From: Lumbricus terrestris | Taxonomy: Eukaryota > Annelida > Clitellata > Crassiclitellata > Lumbricidae | Assembly (NCBI GenBank): GCA_949752735.1 | Contig: OX457053.1 | Span: 242,001 to 306,000, forward strand | Reading direction: 5' to 3' | DNA: 64,000 nucleotides | Part shown: piece by piece, positions 1 through 57,683 of the stretch | How the letters are laid out: each line of letters opens with the position of its first letter | How positions within the stretch are numbered: position 1 is the stretch's first letter | Notes under the pieces: model-generated | Databases searched by the model: none | Told to the model about the DNA's origin: nothing | What the model saw: only the letters and a program-made list of their open reading frames with translations | Translations under genes and position numbers: made by a program

Positions 1-599
1 GGAACAAAGCGAGAGTTGTTCGATCGTGTGATTCGAAGAAACAGAAGAACTATTGAAAGAATCGAACTTAAGGGTGAGGTTGTGTCCGGGAACGGTCGTA
101 TCCTAAATTTCACGGGCAACGCCGGATATCTCAGCTAGCCTAATCTGAATCTAATCTAATCTAACAAAGCATTTGTAAAGCGCCTCTCACAGCAGAGCTA
201 TTCAGAAGTGCTCTCAGCGTGACAGGTCCATGAAAAGAGAAATGTCTGTCAAAAGGATGCAGTTGAATTTCCGACAAGAATCCTGCCACGAATTTCAGAA
301 GGAAGGTGATTCCGAATTAAAGGACCAACAATAGCAAAAGCCCGATGTTGGGTCATTGAGGTTCGTGATCTACATGTAGGTACAAAATAGATCAAATTAT
401 ACAAAGCAATACGTGTGTCACTGCGGCATTTGACAGGACTAAAATTAGTAGCATACATGCGGCACATGCGCCTCCCCTCTCCCCACCTCCCCTTCCCACG
501 TCCCTCCCCTCCATCTCACCCCTCCCTTTCGCTCGTTCCCTCCCTCCCTCACTCCCTCCCTCTCTCCCTCGTCCCTCCCCTCCCTCTCACCCCTCCCCT
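1..599. other. Gene-free left edge with Helitron and SINE-like relics
   Basis: No coding region is supported here. A degraded Helitron 3' end lies at about 112-138 (see separate entry). At 169-222 there is a stretch beginning CATTTGTAAAGCGCCTCTCA that resembles the left arm of the foldback element at 14951. Bases 474-599 are a pyrimidine-only CCCTCC/CTCCC run that leads into the assembly gap; open frames across it are low-complexity artefacts. Confidence 0.7.
112..138 (+). mobile_element. Degraded Helitron 3' terminus
   Basis: The sequence CACGGGCAACGCCGGATATC is a decayed copy of the short GC-rich hairpin that precedes the CTAG terminus in the other Helitron ends of this window (19697, 7074, 11294). 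CTAG is at 135-138. The base after it is C rather than the expected T, so the end is decayed or the call is chance. No 5' end was found. Confidence 0.45.
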
Positions 600-799
600 N
601 NNNNNNNNNNNNNNNNNNNNNNNNNNNNNNNNNNNNNNNNNNNNNNNNNNNNNNNNNNNNNNNNNNNNNNNNNNNNNNNNNNNNNNNNNNNNNNNNNNNN
701 NNNNNNNNNNNNNNNNNNNNNNNNNNNNNNNNNNNNNNNNNNNNNNNNNNNNNNNNNNNNNNNNNNNNNNNNNNNNNNNNNNNNNNNNNNNNNNNNNNN
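600..799. other. Assembly gap of 200 N
   Basis: Exactly 200 N bases, a conventional unknown-size gap. It is preceded by a CCCTCC low-complexity run that probably stopped the assembly. Confidence 1.
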
Positions 800-925
800 T
801 TCAAAAAGATTAGAAAGTGATTGTTCCATATAATATTTTTGCTTTGTCGGTGCAAAATCAACACATGACTCCAGTATGTGTTTGACTGTTAGAGGGCAAT
901 TGCATTCCACACATCCGAACAATTT
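800..925 (-). pseudogene. C-terminal end of an RNase H-bearing LINE (part 2 of a split copy)
   Basis: On the minus strand this reads a Cys-rich segment (F-G-C-V-E-C-N-C-P-L-T-V-K-H-I-L) followed by a D-F-A-P block. That pattern closes ORF2 in many non-LTR retrotransposons with an RNase H domain. It continues the minus-strand relic at 3886-4290: the expected order is RNase H, then R-L-R-I-G-H-T-Y-L-T, then this Cys motif. The two parts are now separated by the plus-strand LINE at 926-3885, so this is one older element split by a later insertion. The distal part runs into the gap. Confidence 0.7.
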
Positions 926-3885
926 ACAACATTTGAAAGCCTATTTATCACAGTTCCTTGTCAAAAGGACACATATATCATAGTAGGAGTCATCTACAAG
1001 CCACCTGGCACTAACCTGGATCTTTTCAACACTGAGTTTGAATCATTAGTTGACTCCTTAACGATCAATAAAAGTAGAAAAAAGAGGATTTTTATAGCTG
1101 GAGATTTTAACATTAATTTATTAGCATCAGATTCTCACAGTCCCACCAATGATTTCATTGACTGTCTCACTTCTCACCACTTTCTTCCAACAATACTCCA
1201 ACCCACAAGGATAACTACTACCACAGCCACATTAATTGACAACATTTTTACTAATTGTGCTGCATCGGTTACTAACTCTGCTATAATAGCATCTGACATT
1301 TCGGACCACCTGCCTATTATTACTTGGGTTGAAAACACCTCCAAACCTCTAAATAAATCCAGTTATCTCCAACTAACAAGAACTATTAATGACAACACCA
1401 TTCTTAAATTCAGACATCTATTAGAGAACATAGATTGGTCACCCATCTTATCTCTTTGTATTAATAATGAAGCTGACTTAGCATATAATTCATTCGTAAA
1501 ATTAATTAAACAAAATTACGATCTAGCTTTTCCTCTAAGACCAAAGTCGACTACTAAAAGAAAAACTCCTCAAAATGCTTGGATGACTCAAGGACTATTA
1601 AACTCTACTAAAAAGAAAGAAAAACTTTATATTAAATTTATAAAAAATCCCAACCCTGTAAATAAAGCCATATTTACCACCTATCGCAATAAATACAAAA
1701 CTATTCGTACAAAAATGGAACAAGATTACTATGCCAATGAATTTGCCAAGTATAATGGCAACATAAAAAAACGTGGCAGTTAATTAAATCTATTGTTAAT
1801 ACTGAAAATAAGGATATAATATTAAAAGAAATAATAGTAAACGGAAAAATAACTGATGATTCAGAACTTATAGCACATACATTTAACACTCATTTTACTA
1901 ATTTACCCAAACTTTTAGCACAAAAAATACCACCCTCTATCAGACCTTACCAAGATTACATGCCAGCTTCATCACTTAATTCCTTTGCTGTCCTACCTAC
2001 TTCCTTCCATGAGCTAATAACTATTAACAAAACCCTTAAAGACACATACAGTACCGGTGCTGATGATTTGAATCCGCACATATTGTCTTCTCTTATGGAC
2101 TTATTAGCTTCTCCACTTAGTGAGGTGATAAATTGTTCACTTAGAACTGGAATAGTTCCGTCTGACATAAAATTAGCAAAAATAACACCCATTTATAAAC
2201 AAGGAAATAAAAGTGAGGTTTCAAATTTTAGACCGATTTCTATACTACCGTTTTCTTCTAAATTGTTTGAGAGGGTAATGTACGACCGCCTGTACTCCTT
2301 TATTAACCAGAACAAAATTTTGTACCCTTTTCAACATGCCTTTCAAAGAGAACACTCAACTTCATGTCATTGCTGGATATACAAGACAAAATATCTCAAG
2401 CCATGGATAATAATGAATATTCCATTGGCATTTTTCTTGACTTAGCTAAGGCCTTCGATACCGTCAACCATAATATCCTGCTAAATAAACTTGAAAATTA
2501 CGGGATCAGAGGTATTGCACTTACTTGGTTCACAAATTACTTAAATAACCGTTACCAACAAGTCTCATGTAATGGGAAATTATCCAGCTTCCAAAAGATT
2601 GATTTTGGGGTCCCTCAGGGCTCAATCCTGGGGCCCTCTTTTATTTCTAATATACATAAATGACCTTCCTAATTCTGGAACTTTTTTACATTACATCCTA
2701 TTTGCTGATGATTCAAACGCTTTTTACTCTCACTCCTCTTATGAAGAATTGATTAAAATAGCAAATAACGACCTAGAAATGGCTAGTGAATGGTTCAAAG
2801 CCAACAAGCTTTCACTGAACATAGCCAAATCTAATTATATAATTTTTAGATCTAGTAAAAAGAAATTTGCTCCACCTCCTGATAATAACCTACTAATTGA
2901 AAATATTTCCTTACCGCAAGTATACTCGACTAAATTCCTGGGTGTACATATCGACCAGCACTTAAAATGGAATATACATACAGCTGAACTTTCTAAAAAA
3001 ATCTCCAAAAATATACGCATAATTCACAGAATAGCCTATCTTCTTCCACTTCATATACTAAAATCATTATATTTCACACTTGTACACCCATACTTAAGTT
3101 ACTGCAATCTCATTTGGACATCTACATATGACACTCACCTAACTAAGCTAAATAGACTGCAGAAAAAAGCCATAAGAATTATTACTAAATCTCCCTTTAA
3201 TGCTGACACTAGCCCCTTATATAATCAGTTGAACGTGCTAAAAATATCCCAAATTAAATTCATCCAAACTAGTACATTTATGTATAAATATGACAACAAC
3301 CTTCTTCCACTTGCATTCTCATTCTATTTTAGACCTAACGTATATACTAAAGCCATTAGAAATAATATAATCTACATAAGTGTCTTTGCTAAAACAAACA
3401 CTAGAAAATTTTCTATTAAGTATCAGGGTCCTCTTTTATGGAATAATATACCGGAAAATATTCGTGCATCCAGGAGTCTCGATCGATTTAAATCCCAAAT
3501 CCGTGCACACACGTTAATAAATGTAAAATGAACAACCCATTTATTCCGTGTTTTTCCCCATTCTTTTTAAGTTGAGCAGAGGGAAGGTATCCCACTGCTG
3601 TTATTTAATTGATTCCAAAAATACTGCCATTTCTATGTTTTCTAATCTATTATCATTAATCATATAATAGTGAAGAATTTTTTCCTTTGGTAAATAGGCC
3701 CCAATAGCGGGATCACTTCCTTCGGGTAGCCTATTGCTCCCTACATTTCACAGTAATAACTGTACACTAAGCTATACCATTCGCAATCATTAACTGCAAT
3801 TAATCACTTTGTGTACTATTATGAATGCATAATTGTTTGTTTTATATTTTTGGGATCAATAAACAAGTTGAAGTTGAAGTTGTGG
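926..3885 (+). mobile_element. CR1/L2-like non-LTR retrotransposon, nearly full ORF2, frameshifted
   Basis: The plus strand carries an apurinic-type endonuclease region (G-D-F-N at about 1100, S-D-H-L-P at about 1301), then a reverse transcriptase with F-R-P-I-S-I-L-P, D-L-A-K-A-F-D-T-V-N, G-V-P-Q-G-S and the catalytic F-A-D-D at 2701-2712. The 3' end has ATCAATAAACAAG followed by TTGAAG repeats, the short-repeat tail typical of CR1/L2 LINEs rather than poly(A). The boundary near 926 is inferred from where it interrupts the minus-strand LINE, so the 5' end is truncated. The clade name is an inference from motif style. Confidence 0.85.
950..3531 (+). pseudogene. Broken LINE ORF2 (endonuclease-reverse transcriptase)
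   Basis: The ORF is split over several frames. The endonuclease frame stays open to about 1783. The frame changes near 1770, again near 2370-2390, and again near 2620-2640, just after the P-Q-G-S motif. The last segment (about 2640-3531) is long and clean and includes the catalytic F-A-D-D plus the thumb and C-terminal region ending at a TGA. There is no RNase H domain. With at least three frameshifts this copy cannot make a full protein, but the near absence of in-frame stops between them points to moderate age. The N-terminal part of the endonuclease is missing. Confidence 0.8.
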
Positions 3886-4290
3886 TTGCATCTTCATTCT
3901 TAATCAAATGAGCACGTGTAAGATAAGTATGACCTATTCTTAGTCGTGCTAAGACTACTCCATCCCTACGGTTGTCTTGGGAGGCATGGTGCCACCTTTC
4001 TATATTGGGATTAATAGTATGCAGTTTGTGACGATCCATGCTACTCCACCTAGACTTCCATTGATCATGTACATAAGCATCTATGTATTGTTTGGCATCA
4101 GAATATGGCACTTTGCAGTATGACACTGCAAAGGCTGCTTTGGCAGCTGCGTTTGCAGCCTCATTACCTCTAATGCCAACATGACCTGACTATAGCATAC
4201 AGCTCGGATATATTGAAATCGTACATATAATGCTTGCAATGCAACAGAGTTTCTAACTTCAGTCTTCTTGAGCAAGTCCTAAATGTTCAG
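3886..4290 (-). pseudogene. RNase H and C-terminal part of a LINE (part 1 of a split copy)
   Basis: Minus-strand frames give G-H-V-G-I-R-G-N-E-A-A-N-A-A-A-K at about 4190-4130, a classic RNase H signature from RNase H-bearing LINEs, then W-K-S-R-W and R-L-R-I-G-H-T-Y-L-T-R-A-H-L-I. The reading frame shifts once near 4130. The sequence stops at the tail of the plus-strand LINE, and its continuation is found at 800-925. Confidence 0.75.
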
Positions 4291-4594
4291 CTGTTGAAAT
4301 ATAATTTAGGATATTTACCTGTAGTTTACACATGATTTGGCACGATAATTTCATCTGGTAGATAAAGCAATCTTTAGTTCAGCTCATAACTTGAATTAAT
4401 ACATCACAATTTCTGCATACCAATGTTGAATGTGGTTAGCGTGTGTGATGACAGATTCTACAATTCATTGGACGTACCGTTTGTTTCGATTAATGTGACG
4501 ACATCGAAAGGCGAGGAGAACGTAGCAAGGTCACTTGGTCCAACTGCGATGAGATCCGTCTCTGAATATGAAATGATCATTCTCGTCAAGTGAG
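4291..4594. other. Unannotated spacer
   Basis: AT-rich sequence without a recognisable coding or repeat feature, between the LINE relic and the ATC microsatellite. Confidence 0.5.
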
Positions 4595-4974
<380 letters not shown>

Positions 4975-5191
4975 GTTCATTCAATCAAAGCATCCTTCTT
5001 GTCATCACTATCATCATCACCAAAACGATATATCCTCACCTTTATGTTATTTTGTACGCTCACTCTAAGATAAATCCAATTGTCATGTTTTTTACTCATG
5101 TGAAAAGGCAATCTTAAATATGTATTCTTTTTTACCTCCAGATAGCGGTGTGTCTATCAATTTTTGGTACCACGACACAAAAATAATAACA

Positions 5192-5347
5192 AAAATGCTA
5201 CTGATTGTTAATGTTTGTTCATGAAGCCACACTGTCGAAGTCTTTTTCTCTTTCTTTTTTTCTAGTCTTTACACGAAAGTACTAACAATAATGCTACTGA
5301 TAGTTATTGTTTGTTCATGAAGCCACACTGTCGAAGTCTTTTTCTAT
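5192..5347. repeat. Two direct copies of a 57-bp sequence
   Basis: A segment with ATGCTACTGAT, TTTGTTCATGAAGCC and ACTGTCGAAGTC occurs at about 5193-5249 and again at about 5290-5346, with few differences and about 40 bp between copies. Confidence 0.85.
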
Positions 5348-5349
5348 GA

Positions 5350-5818
5350 CGGTTCAAAGCAGAGAATTTCAACGGAAGTGTACTCGCGGAATGGTGCCGT
5401 CTACACGATCATCCTCCGCAACCAAACGACGCCAGAGATCTTCTCATCATCACCATCTTCACCATCCTCATCCTCCTCCGTGAGTCAATTCACGTCATAG
5501 TCGATGGTGTACTTAACCGCCGTCTTGAAATCACTGCAACTGTTCGCTAATGTCGGTTCTGCTATCATGAGTCTAACACTCGGCATCTATATGTAAATTA
5601 CATCCACTTCTTTGAGACCGAATAGGACAGACGGACAGGCACACAGACAGACGGATGGACAGACACAGGAATAGAGACGATAGGACAGATGGACAGACCT
5701 TATGAACAAGAGAAGAAGAAACAGCAATCAAACTTACCAGAGACACAACAGTCATCCCCTCCTCAAGTTTAAGACTCAGTGTCGACGGCTGATCTGTGTG
5801 TCTCTTTCTCTGTTTCTT
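5350..5818. other. Spacer with simple repeats
   Basis: Holds a short TCATC-rich stretch (5440-5490) and a GACAGACGGACAGG-type minisatellite (about 5625-5695). No gene is supported. Confidence 0.6.
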
Positions 5819-6062
5819 TCTGCCCGGTAGAGTAGTGGTTAACACGCTGGCCAAGAGTGCGAGAGGTAGTGAGTTCGAGCCCTCGTTGGGCGGATTTGCT
5901 TTGTAGGCTGCCATTGGCGCCGTGTAATTGCAAAAGCTATCTGTTCAGTTGGTAGTTAAGTTTAATTAAGATTACTGCATAACCTGTTACAGTAAATGTA
6001 AAGCGCAGTGCGTCTTGCAGGCGTTTAATTAAAGAAAAGATATTATTATATTATTATTATCT
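5819..6062 (+). mobile_element. tRNA-derived SINE (family A, full copy)
   Basis: Starts with a tRNA-like head. The A-box region is GTAGAGTAGTGGTTAACACG at 5827-5846 and the B box is GAGTTCGAGCC at 5871-5881. An unrelated body follows, ending with an AAAGCGCAGTGCGTCTTGCAG segment and an ATTATT-rich tail. The same family is present on the minus strand at 51203-51478 and as a headless fragment at 18914-19062. It is not a functional tRNA gene: there is no intact cloverleaf and the sequence extends well past tRNA length. Confidence 0.85.
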
Positions 6063-6187
6063 TCCTTTGTCTGTCTGTCTCTTCTTTCTCTTCTTGTCTG
6101 TCCATACTCAGTCAATCTTCAGACTTCACTCATTTGCTCTAAAATTGAGGCAAATGGCTGTCCTCCCCTTCGCTCACATTCGCTTGG

Positions 6188-6263
6188 CATTGACCATGAC
6201 CTTGACATTGACTTTGGCCTTGATCGTTGCCTTGACCATGCCATTGATCTTGACTTGGCTGTA
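6188..6263. repeat. Degenerate 12-bp TTGACCATGACC-type tandem repeat
   Basis: Repeated words such as TTGACCATGACC, TTGACATTGACT and CCTTGATC give a short degenerate minisatellite. Confidence 0.6.
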
Positions 6264-6644
6264 GTCTGGCCGGTCGATGGATACGCGATTATGTGAGCAA
6301 TCTGTTGTTTCAGAATCAAGACCTGCATCTTGAGATAGTTCAGCTGGTGGACATTCCTTCGTGGTCAGTGAATATTGCCTGGCAGTTTCCACAGTACTTC
6401 TTCATCACATCTGGAGAATGCCTATTATCCATCACTGGCCTAGCATTCGCTTACTCACAGGTCTGCCATTCATATACACACACTTCCCAGAACACAGGTT
6501 TAGTTTGACGGAACTCTGTCATAATTATTATGCAACTCTGTCTAGAAAAAATATAGAAAAAATACTGTGGTAGTATGAGGCAATGAACTTGAACCCAAGT
6601 CTGTATCTTTATATGGCCTGCTTGTCTGTCTGACTCTGTAAGCT

Positions 6645-6712
6645 TGAGGTGGATTCGAACCTGCTCCAAGGCACTGATCCCGCCCACTACACCACCGCGA
6701 GTGTCACCATGT
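6645..6712 (-). mobile_element. tRNA-like SINE head fragment
   Basis: On the minus strand GGTGTAGTGGGCGGG resembles an A box and GGTTCGAATCC is a perfect B box about 25 bp downstream. No matching second copy was seen in the window, so family membership is unproven. A decayed tRNA gene is possible. Confidence 0.4.
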
Positions 6713-7207
6713 CTTTGAAAGAAAGGCATTCAGTGTCATGAATATTGATCCGTTCATTAGTCCATGTTATGATATTTTACGCCTTTCGTGACCATTGGAA
6801 TCGATCTGAGTGGAGTAGTTGCAAAGTACACCAGTTGATCAAGTAGAGATTCGAGGAGAGTCACTGAGGAATCAATGTTAAAGCGCCTGATTCCGTTTTA
6901 ATGGGTTTGCTGGATATTAAGAATAATATATTCATGCAAGATGTGGATATTTTAACCTAAATTCAACCTAGATTCAATAATTATTGGGTATCTATACATC
7001 TTGTCGTTGATTGCGTAACGAGGCAAAAGGTTATAAAGTTTGCAGACTGTACAATGTACATATTTATAAGTCACTAGCTGGGGTACCCGACGTTGCCCGG
7101 GAAATTTAGGATTCGATCCGCTCCGGCCACAACCCCAACACACAACAGCCCACCACACTCCGACTTCTACCAGTACGCCACCGGAGAAATTTGGGTTTGA
7201 CGAAAAT

Positions 7208-7475
7208 TTTCACCCCACCCCCTCCACCTCCACCCCCCAACCCCACACCACTCCACCCCCACTCCACCCCACCTCCCACTCCGTCCCCTCCAACCCACTC
7301 CTCCACCCCAACCCCTCCCGCACCCCCACCCCAACCCCTACCCCTCGACCCCCACCTCACCCCACCCCACCACCTTCACCCTTCACCCCATTCCACACCT
7401 CCACCCCACCCCTCCCCCACCCCACCTCTTCCACCCCACCCCCACAATCCCACCCCACCCCGCCTCCACCGGTAC
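7208..7475. repeat. CCACCCC-rich low-complexity tract inside the Helitron
   Basis: Nearly pure C/A/T with CCACCCC and ACCCCTCC words. The proline-rich plus-strand frame and glycine-rich minus-strand frame across it are compositional artefacts. Confidence 0.85.
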
Positions 7476-7593
7476 GCGACCCGTGAGATCCGTACTGGCA
7501 ACAGAGTTGACCTTAAACACCTGTAAAACGGTTAAAATCACTGCTTTTATACGTTGCAAGCGAATTAAAATTTATAGCGAAAATTGGTTTTTT

Positions 7594-7945
7594 CGACCTC
7601 CCGCACCCTGGCATCCATGGTGGTAGAGATTTGCCAACCACTGATCCTCTATCTAGGGAAAAAATTTCAAATCAATAGCCGCGTTTTTTTTTAAATTGGG
7701 GTTTCGCACCACACCCTGGCCTCCATGGTGGTAGAGATTGCCAACCGCTGATCCTCTATCTAGGAAAAAAAATTCAAATCAATAGCCGCGTTTTTTTTAA
7801 ATTGGGGTTTCGCACCCAACCCTGGCCTCTATGGTGGTAGAGATTTGCCAACCGCTGATCCTCTATCTAGGGAAAAAAATTCAAATCAATAGCCGTTTTT
7901 TTTAAATTGGGGTTTCGCACCCCACCCTGGTAGTAGAGAATCGCC
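7594..7945. repeat. About 107-bp tandem repeat, 3.3 copies, inside the Helitron
   Basis: A unit containing CCATGGTGGTAGAGATTTGC, CTGATCCTCTATCTAGG and TTTTAAATTGGGGTTTCGCA recurs. CATGG-type positions at 7615, 7723 and 7829 give periods of 108 and 106 bp. The final copy is partial. Confidence 0.9.
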
Positions 7946-8101
7946 AACCCCTCGACTTTGCGTCTCGTGCCGAGACCTACACAGTAGTGAAGGTTTGGAG
8001 TGAAAAGCTCAAAAACTGTGAGCGTGCATTCTGGACAAAGTCACATACCCACATACAATCATACATACACACATAGCCAAGTCCTTTCTTATAGATATAG
8101 A

Positions 8102-8680
8102 TAACCAGCGATTAGCTCTCTCCGTAAAGCGTAGATAGGTAGCACTGAACGTTGAAGAAACCCCGAAGAGATTAGAATGAAAATTGTATATAATTGAAAC
8201 GGCTCAAATCTATGTTGTATGTTGTCTAGGCTCCCGTTTCGATGAAGTCATTTCTGATGGCCAATTGGCATTTATCACAGGCCTTTGGCAACATCATCGT
8301 CGTCATAGTTACTTCGTTCGAAAGACTTCTACAACAGGTCGTCAATCAGTCAACTATGTCGTAGGCCATCATTTATTTTTTAGCCAACATCTTGTCTCTG
8401 ATCATTTCTGATCTAAACATAATCTGTCTTAAACCAATCTACATGTAGATAGGTATAAAATTATTAACAGTTACTATATAAACATTAAACAGGCAAATGA
8501 TATAATTACGTGTTAAATGTCATGGCAGCTGTGTACTGTGTTTAATTAAGATGGCAATCCAAACGAAACGACGGTTAGGTGAATAATAAAATACCGAGTA
8601 AAGATCTTACGATGTCGAGTCTTAGTCATGTCGAGATCAGTCAAGAATAAACGTTTAGTTTAGATTAATCAATAAATCTA
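8102..8680. other. Unannotated AT-rich spacer
   Basis: No repeat or coding signal I can name. Confidence 0.5.
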
Positions 8681-8911
8681 ATGGATCGCAGTCTTACTTA
8701 CTATTCCACTCTCTTCGCTGTTCATACTTTGCAGATCTTCTCTGAACTCATGCCTCCTGCCAACGCCCCCCGCTACCAGCGCCTCCTGCCACCAGCTCCC
8801 CCGCCTCCTGCTTCTCCTGCCAACGTCCCCCGCTACCAGCGTCTCCAGGCACAAGCTCCCCCAACTTCTGATCCTCCTGCCACCTCACCTCCCGCTTCCT
8901 GCGCATGCTGA
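8681..8911 (+). CDS. Small Pro/Ala-rich ORF with 60-bp repeats (doubtful gene)
   Basis: The frame encodes 76 residues. Its second half is built from two 20-residue units that each contain P-R-Y-Q-R-L, encoded by two 60-bp DNA repeats (8761-8820 and 8821-8880), with a third decayed copy after them. The first 25 residues are mildly hydrophobic. It lies just upstream of the secreted repeat protein candidate at 9143 and shares its C/T-rich codon use, so it could be an upstream exon or a separate small gene. It could equally be a minisatellite that happens to be open. No family is recognised. Confidence 0.25.
   Translation: MDRSLTYYSTLFAVHTLQIFSELMPPANAPRYQRLLPPAPPPPASPANVPRYQRLQAQAPPTSDPPATSPPASCAC
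8761..8880. repeat. 60-bp tandem repeat, two copies
   Basis: The two blocks align with an exact 60-bp offset (CAACGYCCCCCGCTACCAGC at the start of each). A third, decayed block continues to about 8910. Confidence 0.9.
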
Positions 8912-9142
8912 CTCCTGCTCCCTCACCTCTAGCGCATCCTTCCACCACCCCACTACGGCTCCTGCTGCCATCGCCCCTGCCACCAGCGCCTCCCGTAGAC
9001 GCTTGCAGCGCCTCCTGGCATTGGTTACTGGCGCCACTGTTCCACAAGTCACCCCGTCTAACCGCCCTTCGTACTGTGTGATTGTTGACTATATTATATT
9101 ATGTGGTCGTAGGTCTATGAGTTCGCTCTCTTCGGTTGTCTG

Positions 9143-9679
9143 ATGTTCGTCACGACAGTCATCTTCATCGTCTTCTCTCTCTTCTACCAATACGTCGACC
9201 TTCGGGTTTCCGCCGACCAACCATCGACTCAGTCACCTAAAGCGAAAGAAGAGAAGAAAGAGCAGGAGGAGAAGGGGAAGGCTGCTGCTGCTTCTCCCAC
9301 TGCTGCTTCTCCCACTGCTGCTTCTCGCACTGCTGCTGCTTCTCCCACTGCTGCTTCTCGCACTGCTGCTGCTTCTCCCACTGCTGCTTCTCCCACCGCT
9401 GCTGCTGCTTCTCCCACTGCAGCTGCTGCTTCTCCCACTGCTGCTTCTCGCACTGCTGCTTCTCCCACTGCTGCTTCTCGCACTTCTGCTTCTCCCTTTG
9501 CTGCTGCTGCTTCTCCCACTGCTGCTTCTCGCACTTCTGCTTCTCTCTTTGCTGCTGCTGCTTCTCCCACTGCTGCTGCTGCTTCTCCCACTGCTGCTAC
9601 TGCCACTTCTGCTTCTGCTTCTGCTGCTTCTGACCCAGCCTTCTTGAAGCAGCGCGTGAAGCAAAACAGACGTCACTAA
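9143..9679 (+). CDS. Predicted secreted Ala/Ser/Pro/Thr-repeat protein, 178 aa
   Basis: The ORF opens with a hydrophobic stretch that looks like a signal peptide (M-F-V-T-T-V-I-F-I-V-F-S-L-F), with a possible cleavage near residue 25. A short charged Lys/Glu segment (residues 32-47) follows, then about 110 residues of S-P-T-A-A and S-R-T-A-A units encoded by 15-bp DNA repeats, and a basic C-terminal tail ending R-R-H. A TATATTAT word lies about 50 bp upstream (from 9090) and AATAAA is at 9780, about 100 bp after the stop, so a compact intronless gene is possible. The repeats resemble mucin- or antifreeze-like low-complexity secreted proteins, but I cannot assign a family. The minus-strand frames over the same repeats are shadows. 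It lies about 0.8 kb upstream of the transporter start and has no obvious relation to it. Confidence 0.45.
   Translation: MFVTTVIFIVFSLFYQYVDLRVSADQPSTQSPKAKEEKKEQEEKGKAAAASPTAASPTAASRTAAASPTAASRTAAASPTAASPTAAAASPTAAAASPTAASRTAASPTAASRTSASPFAAAASPTAASRTSASLFAAAASPTAAAASPTAATATSASASAASDPAFLKQRVKQNRRH
9286..9630. repeat. 15-bp TCTCCCACTGCTGCT minisatellite
   Basis: Units TCTCCCACTGCTGCT and TCTCGCACTGCTGCT alternate, with extra GCT triplets in some units. This tract encodes the repeat region of the 9143 ORF. Confidence 0.9.
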
Positions 9680-9779
9680 TCAATGTGACACATGAACTCA
9701 TAATCTGTCACATGTCGTTTTCTGACATTTTTTATTCAGTCGTATTCTGCGGTTGTTCTGCTTTAAAATGCTTTTATAG

Positions 9780-9785
9780 AATAAA
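9780..9785 (+). promoter_or_regulatory. Poly(A) signal AATAAA after the 9143 ORF
   Basis: AATAAA lies 101 bp past the stop codon, followed by T/G-rich sequence (TTTTATTCTGTCTGTTCG), as expected for a cleavage region. It could be chance in AT-rich DNA. Confidence 0.4.
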
Positions 9786-10492
9786 TCTTTTATTCTGTCT
9801 GTTCGTATTCGTTTGACTCTTTACATAACTTAGAGTAAAAACTCTGATTATAAGGTTTCAGAATAATTATTAGTGTCATCAAAGTCCCCCAAGCCACTAA
9901 TGAATTATTCTGCAATTTTGCTGGGCAATAAAGGAATCCATTCTGAATCAATTTTGCAAACAGCATCAAAATCGAGCTACCATTTTGCAGATTTTGGCGA
10001 ATTCATAGTCAACAACCGAATTGAAGAATACATTACATCTTGATCCCTCTCGCCTATTTCAGCTTCAAGCGCAGTATCTCAGGGCGACAGGCGACGGGTT
10101 TCGAGCCCCGGCGTCACATTTGAAGACTCCATGGAGGGCGGGAGAGAAAGACCGAAAGAAAACGCAGATTGCCATGACAACGGCAACAGCATCAGCAACC
10201 CTTGTCTATGGCATCTGATCTGCTAAATGAAGAACTTATTGACTGATGAATAAGCGACAAAATAAATTATTACATTTGACATTATTAAAAAAAAAATTGC
10301 GCCCTTATTCGATATAAGTGGGTCCACCCACAAAAACGTAACGCAATAAAAAAAAGTACCAAAAACCAATGCATCTGAGACAGAGAGGTTGAGACGGAAT
10401 TCGAGTTACGTCATCCATTGAAGCTGTTATGATGACGTAATAATGAGTTTGCGTGTCTGTGTCTTCTTCTTCTGTTAACGTCGTCAGACCGT
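9786..10492. other. Upstream region of the peptide transporter gene
   Basis: Holds a possible SINE-like segment at about 10030-10290 (B-box-like GGGTTTCGAGCCCC at about 10098, A-rich end near 10290). I do not see a confident TATA box or initiator for the transporter. The 5' UTR and any upstream non-coding exon are undefined. Confidence 0.4.

Positions 10493-57683
<47,191 letters not shown>

Larger units (their letters stand above)
7074..8101 (-). mobile_element. Complete non-autonomous Helitron, 1028 bp
   Basis: Reading the minus strand, the element begins TCTATATCTATAAGAAAGG at 8101 directly after a host A. It ends with the hairpin CCCGGGCAACGTCGGG, a short spacer and CTAG (7077-7074), then a host T. 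The A|TC...CTAG|T arrangement with a 3' hairpin is the defining Helitron signature. The 5' end shares its GTATGTATG-rich leader and a CACAGTTTTTGAGC segment with the second element at 55967-56827. There is no Rep/helicase ORF. The interior holds a CCACCCC-rich run and a tandem repeat. Confidence 0.9.

Noticed and set aside
5819..5900. tRNA gene on the plus strand
   Set aside because: A- and B-box-like words are present, but no cloverleaf folds and the sequence continues as a SINE with a second copy at 51203.
7106..7526. Proline-rich (plus) and glycine-rich (minus) ORFs
   Set aside because: They translate the CCACCCC low-complexity tract inside a Helitron.
9229..9676. Minus-strand Ala/Glu- and Ser/Gly/Arg-rich ORFs
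   Set aside because: Shadows of the 15-bp repeats. Only the plus strand has a signal-peptide-like start and a downstream AATAAA.
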